Part shown: in pieces, positions 39,930 to 49,253 of the stretch
How positions within the stretch are numbered: position 1 is the stretch's first letter
Layout of the letters: every line of letters begins with the position of its first letter
NCBI RefSeq assembly: GCF_000220395.1
Contig: NW_004086385.1
Location: forward strand, 1-49,253
Source of the DNA: Ichthyophthirius multifiliis
Taxonomy: Eukaryota > Ciliophora > Oligohymenophorea > Hymenostomatida
Reading direction: 5' to 3'
DNA length: 49,253 bases
Notes under the pieces: generated by a model
Seen by the model: only the letters and a program-made list of their open reading frames with translations
What the model was told of the DNA's origin: nothing
Databases searched by the model: none
Made by a program: the position numbers and the translations under genes

Positions 39930-42529
39930 ATGGGAAATTGTCGATATCAAAAAGCCCTTTAATAATAAATAATATTTGAAAAAAATTTAATTTAAGAAAA
40001 GAAGTAATTAAATCATGAAGAGGAAAAAAAAATACGTAAAAAAAAAAGATATAAAAAAAAACTCAATTAAAAAATAAAAATAAAAGATAAAGAGTCAAAT
40101 GACACAACATAATCAAACACAAATCAAAAAAGTTAAAAAGAGCACAATATTTAAAAAAAAGAACAAATATATCAAAATTAGTCATATTAATATATCCAAG
40201 ATAATCTTCCATTTGCATTTATTCGACGCCCAGCTCCTAATTTTACTGGAATAGCATATTATTAGGGTTTCCAGAAAATATAATTGCGCGATTACTTAGG
40301 TTAATATGTAATTTTATTTTTTTTTCCAAGTAATCTATAAGAATTCTGTCGTTTAGAAATTTTAGCATTTTCTAACTTAAATGAATAATTTAGAAAATTA
40401 GATTGCCAAATAATCGGTTGTTCTACAGATTCACAATTCATACATATGAATTATTGCCAAAAAAAAATATCTGAAGGAGGTCTTGGTGATTTAAATTTCC
40501 CTTTATTATCTGATTAAGATAGGTAAATATCTGTAAATTACGGAGTTTATATTGAGGAAGATTCATAGGATTATTAAAAAGGTTTTTTTTTATATATAAT
40601 ATAAAATTATAAAAAATGCAAGTAATAAAATATAAATATAAAAATAAAAATAGGTGCATGCTATAGATCTACATTTATAATTGACTAAAATTTAATATTA
40701 AGACATATATCAATAAATGATATATCAATATCAGTAAATCCTGATGAAATTTTAAGACTTGTAAATACATTTTAATAAAATGATAAATAAAATCCTTAAT
40801 AAAGACCAAGTATAATATAAGGATGTCCATTTGCAAATCAAATGCGATAACGTGTAAGTAATCCCGATATAGATACATTTTCCCGGTATTAAAAGAAAAA
40901 AGTTGAAATTGAAGATGAAAATGATTAAAAAGTGAAAGATTTTATACCTCCAAATGGTCGTTAGAGTGTTTTAAGTAATTCAAATAAACTAAACACAATA
41001 ACTAGGGAATCATAATAAAAGGATTTACTAAAAATCAATAAGGAAAGTTAAAAAACATTATTTGATAGGTTAGGTGGAGATGAATAAATAGAAGAATTAA
41101 CAGATAGATTTGTATAATATATGTTCTAAGATTCTCTATTAAAGTCTTTTTTCATGAATACAACTAATTAAAGTAAATAAAAAAAACTTATTTCGGCCTT
41201 TTTTAAATCCTATTTTGGAAGTGGAGTGCGCTATTAGGGTAAAAGTATGTAAGAATCTCATAAAAATCTGAATTTAAATGACGACCATTTCAACAAAAGT
41301 TCTGAATGTTTAAAATAAGCTTTAAAAGAATTAAAGTATTCTCCATAATTAATATAAGATGTAATGATTTTTGTAGAACCTTTGCGTTCATAAATAACTT
41401 AAAGGCCATGTTTATCTCTATATGATAGAGTAGGTGGAGAATAGGGAATATAAAAATCCATAAATGCTTATTTTGACAAAATAATGAATATAAAAGAAAT
41501 AAGACCATATTATAGTAAAGTTGATTTGGAAAAAACTAAAGATCTCTACATATAATATATTAGTTTAGTTTTTGGAGGACCAAAAAAATACTTAGGAAAA
41601 TAAATGAAGTAATGTCATTAAAGCTACAATATTCCAGATAAGCTTTTTAATTATTGTGTTGCATAAATATAGTAATGTTTTAAAGAAAATGGGGTTGAAA
41701 CTAATAATTTGAATGAAATTGGTAGACTTTTAGAATGCTTAAAATATGAAATTCCGAAAAAATCTAATATTTTATTCGATAGATTAGGAGGAACGGCTAT
41801 CCTTTAAAAAGTTGTGAAAAAATTATATGAAGAAAAAGTACTTCATGATCCAAAGTTAAAGGATTTCTTCAAAAATATCAATATTGATTAATTATAACTT
41901 AAACTTGTTGAATTTTTTACAATGATTACTGGTGGAGCACATAAGTAATTTCTTTTAATAAAAATAAAAAAATTTATATAAAAAATAAAAGTTATTAAGG
42001 AAAAAGTGCAAAAGATGCTCATAAAACATATAATATAATGTCTTTTCATTTCGATATTTATAAAAATCATCTAAAAGACTCTCTATTAGAATTTTGTTAA
42101 AATAAAGAAGCTATAACTGAGTTTCTTAATCTCTTAGATACTTTAAGAGTTGATATTATAGGAGGAAAACCTCCTTCTTTATTTGAAAAAATGGGCGGCG
42201 AAGATGCTATAAATGCTTTTGCGGAAGGATTATTCACAAATATAATGAATGAAAGAAGGATAAGGCATTATTTTGAAAATGTAGATTTAAAACCATGTAA
42301 ATAACATTTTAAAGAATTCCTTTATATGACTTTAGGCGGACCTTCAAAATATAGTGGTGAAAATGTAAGAGAATTACACGAATAGATGGATATAAGTACA
42401 AAAGATTTTAATGTATTTAAAGAATTAGTTGAAAAAACTGTACCATGTATAGGTATTGAAAAATAAAATTAAATAGAACTAATTTAATTTTTTGAATCAA
42501 TGAGATAAATGATTGTTACTGTAGATTGA
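39930..42529 (+). CDS. Peroxiredoxin fused to four truncated haemoglobin domains
   Basis: An 826-residue protein from three exons (introns 40582-40653 and 41945-41991); removing them leaves one open frame to TGA. Residues 1-90: MGNC start, a possible myristoyl/palmitoyl site, then a very basic stretch at 34-52. Residues 95-280: 2-Cys peroxiredoxin. The peroxidatic Cys140 sits in FFPSNLQEFCRLEILAFS, with Pro133 kept and the usual Thr replaced by Gln137. GGLGDLNFPLLSD and YRSTFIIDQN (Arg222) are conserved, and Cys275 in QGCPFANQ fits the resolving Cys. The C-terminal YF motif is not seen. Residues 320-826: four truncated globins starting LFDRLGGDEQ, LYDRVGGEQG, LFDRLGGTAI and LFEKMGGEDA. Each has a GG/GSG turn plus YxG, and a proximal His at 420, 539, 658 and 777, exactly 119 apart. 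The B10 position looks like Val, Phe, Tyr and Phe. Inferred role: peroxide, NO or O2 chemistry at a membrane. Each domain is well supported; the joint function is a guess. Confidence 0.95.
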
Positions 42530-42779
42530 ATATATTTTTATTTATAAAAAAATATTTTTTTTATATAATAATATATATATATATATAAATATATAAATGT
42601 ATTTTTTAATTATATAAATGTTAATCTAAAAATTATATATTTTAACAGAAAAAAATAATAAAAAAAAATTATTTTTTTTATAAAAATTTAATAATTCAAA
42701 TAAAGTTCAAAGACTTTTAACTAATTGTATGGATATTTATTTTACGGAAAAAAAATTAAAAATTAAACAAACATGGGAA
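42530..42779. other. Spacer, no clear gene
   Basis: A/T-rich sequence after the globin gene stop, with a (TA)n tract near 42566-42596. A reading frame with MDIYFTEKKLKIKQTW begins at about 42729 and may belong to the kelch-like gene that follows. Confidence 0.4.
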
Positions 42780-44145
42780 ATGTGCAATATATCCTAATAA
42801 AGTTCTTTTTATCCAAAAAAAAAAAAAAAGAAAAACAGATTAATTATAAGGTAATATTATTTTCTAAGCAAACTCTTTTTTTATGTAATAATTTGAAGCT
42901 TTATTTATGAATTATAAATAATTATTATGTATTTTGCGACAATAATTTTCATAAAAATCATTAACTGACTTTAGAAAAGGCATTTTTATATGAAAATTAG
43001 GTTTTAGATATTTTTTATTTTAAATAAATGGAAGAAAAATAATACTATTTTTCAGAAATTCGGACAAATAACAAGAAACTATAATATAAAAAGAATAATA
43101 AATATTAAATGAAATAATCTAATTTTTTACATATTTATAATTTTAAGAAAAAAATAAAATAAAAAAGGTAATTTAAATGATTTAAAAACTCTAAAAAGAA
43201 AAAGTATTAAAAAGAGATTAAACAAAAAAATTAAAAACAAATACTTAAATATTTTCGAATCAAAACTAAAATGTTCCTAAAAAGAAAAAATTATTTTCTC
43301 TCCATAAAAAAATAATAAACATTTCTAAAAGAAAATTCGATTTACAAAAATAAAAAATCTTTAAAATATAAATAATTTAAAAAAATATAAAAATACTTAA
43401 ACACATAAGTAATTTTTAAATCTCTATAATTCAGTGAGAAAAAATAAGAACAAAATTCAAAATTATAAACACCACTAACCATATCATATTTTTTTTTAAA
43501 AATATTTAGTGTAACTAACAATAAATACCAAAAATCTTCAATAACAACAAAATAAAAATCTCAAATCTAATTAGGAATAAAACAAACTATATAATATATT
43601 TAACTTTCAGTGATTTTTCAAATATAACACTTGAACTCATCATCGAAAGTATAAATATATAATTTCTTTATATAAGTAATTGAATATAAAACCAAACAAG
43701 ATTACCTTCATTTATATTCAAAAAAATTTTTCTTATTATTTTAAGAAGGAAATAGATGGCCAAAAAACTGATAAAATAAACTTATAAACTAACTGAATTT
43801 TCATTTTCTCCTTAAAAATTTCTTAAAAGAAATTCCCTTTATATAATGTTCCCCTTAAATATTATGAAATAATACTCATAAGCGGAAAAGACGTAAAAAA
43901 TTAACTAAAAGAATGCGAAATATATAAATTTTAAACTTTTAAAATACAATAGCTTCCTTATATGAATGCCTAAAGATAAGAAATAAGTTTATTTTTTCGG
44001 AGGATATATTTAATTATAGTTTTAGGAGGTTTTGATGAGCAAATGATAAATAAATATAAAATATATGAAAATAAATGGGAAATTTTTCAAAACTTAAAAC
44101 AAAGAAAATACATGCATAATTCATTAATTTACATATAAAATTAAA
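42729..44145 (+). CDS. Fragmentary kelch-repeat-like gene
   Basis: The best part is 43845-44145, which reads as about one and a half kelch blades: YEIILISGKDVKNQLKECEI, then QQLPYMNAQRQEIS, then IVLGGFDEQMINKYKIYENK, then WEIFQNLKQRKYMHNS. The paired Gly, the spaced Tyr and Trp, and the R-x-x-H/x-S pattern are typical. Upstream at about 42916-43130 another frame is protein-like (FCDNNFHKNHQLTLEKAFLY and MEEKQYYFSEIR). Between them only short open pieces in different frames are found. No TGA ends the kelch frame before it runs antisense into the dynein light intermediate chain gene. It may be a multi-exon gene I cannot assemble, or a truncated remnant. Kelch propellers bind proteins; no function is proposed. 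Confidence 0.35.
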
Positions 44146-44153
44146 TAAAAAAT

Positions 44154-45008
44154 TCATTTATTTTTAATAATAATATTTTCCATTTCTTTATCTTTTTCAA
44201 TTTTTATCGAATCAATTTTCGCTTCAGGAAATTTTTCTAAAAAAACTTTAAATTTTTCCTTATTTTTTTCTTCATTTTCTTCTTCTTTTTCCTTATATTT
44301 TTATTACAAAAACTTCACTTTTTTATCTATATCTTCTTAATTTTCTATTTTCTCGTTTTCATATTACCCTTTAGTTATAAAAACAGCCTTTTATGAATCT
44401 ATTTGATAAAAATCTCCCTTATTTTCTTTAAAAAGGACATTATTAAATGCTTGAATGATAGTTTTTATAATTTCTTAATTCTTATTTGAACAAGTGAAAA
44501 GTCCCTCGGCATCATACTTAGCGGAAAAAAACCTTAATATACTCCAAATAATTTTCTTAGTTTCTAAATCAACTCCTAATTTTTCAAATAAATCATATTT
44601 AGTTCCTAAAAGAATTATTTTTTAATTTTTTTGCTATTTTTTTATTTCCTCAGTCCAAAAAAATAAACTATTTAATAATTAACTAATATTCGAAAGATCT
44701 AATATTATTACAAAATAAAGTTCTTTTTCTTCCTAAAAAGAGCTTATTATTTATTTTAATTCCCTTCCTCCACCTAATTCATATATATTTATTAATTCTT
44801 ATCTGCTTTTATTAGAAAATCTTATAAATTAAAAATCTATTCCGTTTGTTGGAATATATTTATCATCGCCTTAATATTGACTTTTTAAAATGTTTACAAA
44901 TGAAGACTTTCCTGATGCTTAATCGCCGCATATTACTAAGGTTTTTTCAAGATTTTTCTAGTCTTTTTATATTTGTGAATTTTATAATTATTAAACTATA
45001 GTATTCAT
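44154..45008 (-). CDS. Cytoplasmic dynein-2 light intermediate chain (DYNC2LI1-like)
   Basis: An intronless 284-residue protein ending at TGA. It has a P-loop-like motif near the N-terminus (GDQASGKSSFVNIL, Gly28 to Ser35), then IYELGGGREL at about 75-84, which matches the WELGGG switch-like motif of dynein-2 LICs. LDLSNISQLLNSLFFW and LLGTKYDLFEKLG follow, then ILRFFSAKYDAEGLFTCSNK, matching the family's LRFxAHxYGAxLxFTS. The C-terminus is Glu/Lys-rich and likely helical (KYKEKEEENEEKNKEKF). This subunit belongs to the motor for retrograde intraflagellar transport, so it acts in cilia. It is shorter than the vertebrate protein (about 350 residues). Its 3' end lies against the end of the kelch-like sequence on the other strand. 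Confidence 0.88.
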
Positions 45009-45914
45009 TTCGTATTTATTTTAAAAATATTATATTTTAAATATAAAAAGGTTAAATTTTCTTTGTATTAATTTTAATAAAAAACTTTTGTTATATTATT
45101 TTTTATTTATACTTTGAATACTTTATATAATCTTAGAATTTTAAGATTACATTAAATATATTAAAATTATGTAAAAATATAAATTTTTTTAAACCTTATT
45201 AAAAATGTTTTGATTTTAAAGCATTTAAATATTTTATAAACATAAAGATATAAAAATGACTATATATAGAATATTATAAAGAGGATTTAATAATAATTAT
45301 ATTATAATTAAAAAAAATAATCAAAATATTAATAAATTTTTAAATAGTTTTTTTCAAAAACACTGTTTTACATTAAGAATTAATTTGCATTCAATCATTC
45401 AGATAAAATGAATTCAAATTCTAGAAATAATAAATAAAAATATACAGAGCTAAACAAAATAGTTTAATTATTAAATATTATAATTTAATTAATAAATAAT
45501 ACTTTTAATAAATTTGTATAAAGTTTCTTTTTATTTTTAATTTTATTATATAATAAATATTATATTTAAAAATAAAAAATATATAAAATTAAAATCATAT
45601 TTTTTAAAAATAAAATATAATATATTTATTTTAAATATTTATAAAAATAAAAATATTTATATTTCTTATTATTATAAATATAAAAATTATTTGCTTTAAT
45701 CTTACTAATTATAATTTTAAATTTTTATTTGTTAGTTACAAAATATAAATAAAATATATATTATATTTTTTAATAAAAATGTTATTATTTTATTATATAT
45801 AAAAAAGGAAAAAAAAACATATGATTATTTTCTAAAACCAAAAATAAAAATATTACTTTTTATCTTTTTATTAATCAAAAATCTTTATTTAATAAATAAT
45901 AATACTAAAAAAAA
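45009..45914. promoter_or_regulatory. Divergent spacer between dynein LIC and PIWI genes
   Basis: About 900 bases of A/T-rich sequence between two start codons facing apart. It should contain both promoters. No protein, RNA gene or clear motif is seen. Confidence 0.45.
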
Positions 45915-48320
45915 ATGGATATTATATAACCTAATATATTGCTAATGACATCTCGCCCCAAAAAATCAGGAGCAAAAGTAGGGATACCAAAAAAGCTTAT
46001 ATCTAATTGTTATCCTATAGAATAACTTAAAAAAACAATCAACTCTTAAGATTTAGTTTGCTTTTAGTATGATGTTTAATTCATACCTGAAATAGAAGCT
46101 GATAACCGTGACTTAAGATACAAAATTTTTTAATGTGCAAAATCCTAAATTGAATATTTAATAGGAAAATTTTCGTTTTCAGGTTAGAGTCTATATATTT
46201 TAAAAGAACTTAATTAAGAAAATATCAACAAAGTAAATACTATACCTAATATCAAAGATAACAACACTACATATTAATTAAGACTAAAACTAGTTCAAAA
46301 GTTTACTTTTAATGAGGCAGAAGCCATGAATGAAGGTTCTTTAGTCCAAAAAAAGTCTAATAGAGTTATTTAACTAATCAACATAATAATAAAAGACGCT
46401 ATGAGATAATAACTTAATTTCAAAGAAATTGGTAGAAATTCGAAATTTTTCGATACCTCTTAAGATTATACTATTAATGCTTTTAAAATTTTGAAAGGGA
46501 CTACTTGTTCCGTATAACCTTCTGTTTCAGGCCTAAATTTAAGGGTAGACTATGCATGTAGAGTTTTATAAACAGAAACTGCCTTGTAAGTTATAATGAA
46601 AATTCAAAGATAAGGAACAGATGATTTTAAAAACTAAATAAAATAGGCATTCTAAGATGTATCTGTTATAACTGAATATAATAATTATTAAATCTACAAA
46701 ATCGATGAAGTAGATTTCAATCAATCACCATAAAGTTTATTTTATCACAAAAAGAATAATACGAAAATATCATTTGAAAATTACTATTTTTAAACTTATT
46801 AAATTAAAATTAAGGATAAAAAGTAACCACTTCTTCTATCTAAAAGAAAGAGAAAATAAGGAGATAAGGTCATAATTGATGATATATATTTAATCCCAGA
46901 ACTTTGTTTTATGACTGGTATGACGGATAGATAACGTAGCGATAAAACACTATTAAAATAATTATCTTAATATACTAAACTGGACCCTTAAAAAAGATAA
47001 TAAGAAAGTTCTAATATGGTTAAAAAACTAGCATAACCTGTAAAATAAAGTGGTATTTTATTGAATACATAAGATCCTTTAGTTGATTCTGTGTAACTGT
47101 TTCCGCCTAATATTTATTTTGGAAAAGGGATTTTGAACCCTGAGAAAGGAAATTTCGATGTAAGATAACCAATAAAAAGCCCAGACTGCAAGTTTTAAGA
47201 CTACATAATAATTTATTAAAGGAATGATTAAATCTAAGCAGATAATCTTTTCAATTGTATGAAAAAAGTTTCAGGATCTTATGGAATATAAATCCAAGAG
47301 CCTATATGGTTTGAAATGAATTCAAATGATGTAAATGTATGGATAAAATAATTAGATGATGATTTTCGTAAAAACGGTATCCCTTAATTTGTTATATCTA
47401 TATCCTAATAATCTCATACATATAATAAATTAAAAGATTTTTTATACAATGAAGTAGGGCTAGAACATTAAAATTTAAAAGGAAGTTCTTTATAAAAAAA
47501 TCAAATGAGTGTAGTATCGAAAATAGTACTATAGATAGCCTCCAAATTGGGATATTAATTATGGACAACTGAAAAGCCTAAAGAAATTTCGAAAAATACC
47601 ATGATTATTGGAATAGAAACTTCTATAAAGAATGTTTTTGTGGGCAAAAAAATTAACAATGTTGTTGGGATTGTGGCTTCTTTGAATCCTGAATTTTCTA
47701 AATTTTACAATGAGGTGGAAATGAGATAACCTGGAGATACACAATTGAATAATTTGACAGAAGTTATAAAGAACTCTCTTTTAGCATATAAAAATAAAAA
47801 TAAAGAGCTTCCTGTTGAAATTATTATTTACAGATAAGAATAAGGTGAAGGCCAAATACAGGGCTCTCTTAAGTTTGAAATTTAAGCTATACAAAGAAGT
47901 TTTGAAATTATTAACAAATAATATTAACCTAAATTTGCTTATTTCTAAGTAAATAAAAAAATCACTGAAAAGTTTTATTCTTTTGATCAATCAAATATAA
48001 TTAAAAATCCTAATTCTGGAACAATTGTAGCTTCGGATCAAGTTGTTTCTAAACATTTCGAATTTTTTTTATGTGCACAAAATTGTAATAGTGGAGTTTG
48101 TACACCTACTAAGTACTTGTGTTTGTATAATAGTTTATTATTTAAAGAAGAAACATTCTGGTAACTAACTTATTGGTAATGCTTCAATTATTACAATTGG
48201 TCAGGTCCAGTAAGAATACCAGGATGTATGATGTATGCAGGAAAACTAGCAAAATTTACGGCAGAAGTATTATAAGGATGTGCACATGAAAATCTTAATA
48301 ATAGCTTATATTATTTGTGA
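45915..48320 (+). CDS. PIWI-family Argonaute with altered slicer residues
   Basis: An 801-residue, single-exon protein, unusual in a window where most genes have introns. The PAZ region is at about 200-350 (VITEYNNYQIYKIDEVDF, ENYYFQTYQIKIKDKKQPLL). MID at about 450-560 has SHTYNKLKDFLYNEVGLEHQ and VSKIVLQIASKLGYQLW, keeping the Tyr, Lys, Gln and Lys expected to hold the guide 5' phosphate. The PIWI domain runs from about 563 to the end, with FNYYNWSGPVRIPGCMMYAG and an aromatic C-terminus SLYYL. The RNase H tetrad is changed: the first Asp is Glu568 (IIGIETS instead of IGIDVS), the second Asp is Gln641 (IIIYRQEQGEGQ instead of YRDGVGEGQ), and the His is Lys733 (PTKYLCL instead of PTHYxVL). 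Guide binding without cleavage is inferred. In ciliates PIWI proteins guide DNA elimination or RNA metabolism; which one cannot be told here. Confidence 0.95.
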
Positions 48321-48826
48321 AATTTATTTTTTATAAAATATTTATTTTACAATTTTTTATTTTGATTTTTATTTTACTTTTTTTTTTTTGATTTGGATAT
48401 TTTATTGGAATAAAATAATATCATTATTTTCAAAGTAATTTTTAAATTTTTATTATTGTAATTATTTATAAATTAATTTAGAAATAGTTTTTTATTATAT
48501 AGAAAAAAAGTTCATATAGAAAGAGACTGTTTTTTGAGAAAAATAAAATATATAATATTTTATTGATATATGAAAGTAAAATAAACTTAAATTGGAAAAA
48601 TAAAACGAAAATTAGAATTGAAATAAATAAAAAAATAATATATAAATATATATAATAATAAATAAAAAAAAATTATAAATTATAAATATAAAATTGAAAA
48701 ATTATTATGAATTAGATATATTATAAAAAAAAAATTAAAAAAAATAAAAAATATATAAATAAAATTAAAAAAAATTAATAAATAATTATAATTAATAAAT
48801 AATATAAATTTATAAAAAAATAAAGA

Positions 48827-48888
<62 letters not shown>

Positions 48889-48928
48889 TATTATATAATT
48901 ATAATTATAACGGTTTTTTTTTTATAAT
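48321..48928. other. A/T-rich 3' flank with (TA)n tract
   Basis: No gene seen after the PIWI stop. An almost pure A/T stretch ends in a long TA dinucleotide run at 48830-48884. Confidence 0.6.
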
Positions 48929-49253
48929 ATATAGGTTTAGTATATAGTATGGGTTTAGTAGGGGTAGGGTAATAGGGGGTGGTTGGCTAGTGTTTTTTAG
49001 GGGGTATCTTAATAGGTTTATTAGGGGGTTTTATAGGGTTCTTATTATTGTTCGGGTAGGCTTATAGGGTATGGTATATGGTGTTTTATTTATGGTATAT
49101 ATTGGTTAGTATTTATTTTTGGTGGGCTAGGTATATTTAGTTTTTTTATTCATATATATTTACGTTTTTTTTTTGGGTTTTTTTATGTTTTTTTTTTTGT
49201 GTGTTTTTGGTGCTTTGGTGGTTTTTTTGATGTTTTTTTTGCGGCGGCTTTTG
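48929..49253. other. G/T-rich, C-poor terminal segment
   Basis: Composition changes abruptly after the (TA)n tract and TTATAATTATAACGG. The plus strand becomes rich in G and T with very little C, with words such as GGGTTTAGTAGGGGTAGGG and TAGGGGGTGG, then long T-runs broken by G. No fixed period can be seen, so it is not a clean G4T2 or G3T3 telomere. It is either a degenerate subtelomeric sequence or, more likely, low-quality sequence at a contig end. Confidence 0.5.

Noticed and set aside
48929-49253. A telomere
   Set aside because: No regular G4T2, G3T3 or mixed repeat can be seen, only irregular G-runs.
1-49253. tRNA or rRNA genes
   Set aside because: I looked for G/C-rich cloverleaf arms and T-loop words and found none; G/C islands all match protein exons, except the right end.
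1-49253. Bacterial or organellar origin
   Set aside because: Spliceosomal-type GT-AG introns, VPS13, MON2, PIWI and dynein genes, and TAA/TAG as Gln point to a ciliate nucleus.

Overview
This window looks like macronuclear DNA of an oligohymenophorean ciliate, most like a hymenostome such as Ichthyophthirius or a Tetrahymena relative. It is extremely AT-rich, above 80% by eye. Recognisable conserved proteins read through many in-frame TAA and TAG codons at positions where homologues carry Gln, and every gene whose end could be found stops at TGA. Introns are short (about 38-90 nt), begin GTA and end TAG or AAAG. Reading with the standard code breaks every gene into fragments, so all gene calls here use TAA/TAG = Gln and TGA = stop. 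The species is inferred from composition and code, not proven.

Layout, left to right: 1-4478 is AT-rich DNA with at most a decayed coding relic near 640-1820. Next is a tandem duplication of a membrane-anchored insulysin-like M16 peptidase: 4479-7733 is nearly intact and 8936-12187 is a broken copy. On the minus strand, 12791-17820 holds a MON2-like Golgi/endosome HEAT-repeat protein, and 18759-19103 a small protein with one membrane segment. A TPR protein (19364-21798, +) converges with a Lunapark-like ER protein (21848-23007, -). A DDX52/ROK1-type DEAD-box helicase follows (23441-25401, +), then a very large VPS13 lipid-transfer protein (25573-39541, +).

The most unusual gene is 39930-42529 (+), one 826-residue polypeptide. 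It has a possibly acylated MGNC N-terminus and a basic stretch, then a typical-2-Cys-like peroxiredoxin domain, then four truncated-haemoglobin domains. All four globins keep the proximal His, and these lie exactly 119 residues apart. To the right are a fragmentary kelch-like gene, a dynein-2 light intermediate chain (44154-45008, -), and an intronless PIWI protein whose slicer residues are altered (45915-48320, +). The right end is a (TA)n tract followed by about 320 bases of G/T-rich, C-poor sequence that looks like an assembly end.

There are no operons. Genes are single transcription units with short spacers. Several serve membrane traffic and contact sites (MON2, VPS13, Lunapark-like) or cilia (dynein-2 LIC), but nothing shows they are co-regulated. 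Two otherwise intact genes, the M16 gene and VPS13, each appear to lack one base in an A-run. This looks more like homopolymer miscalls than decay, unlike the second M16 copy, which has at least five breaks.
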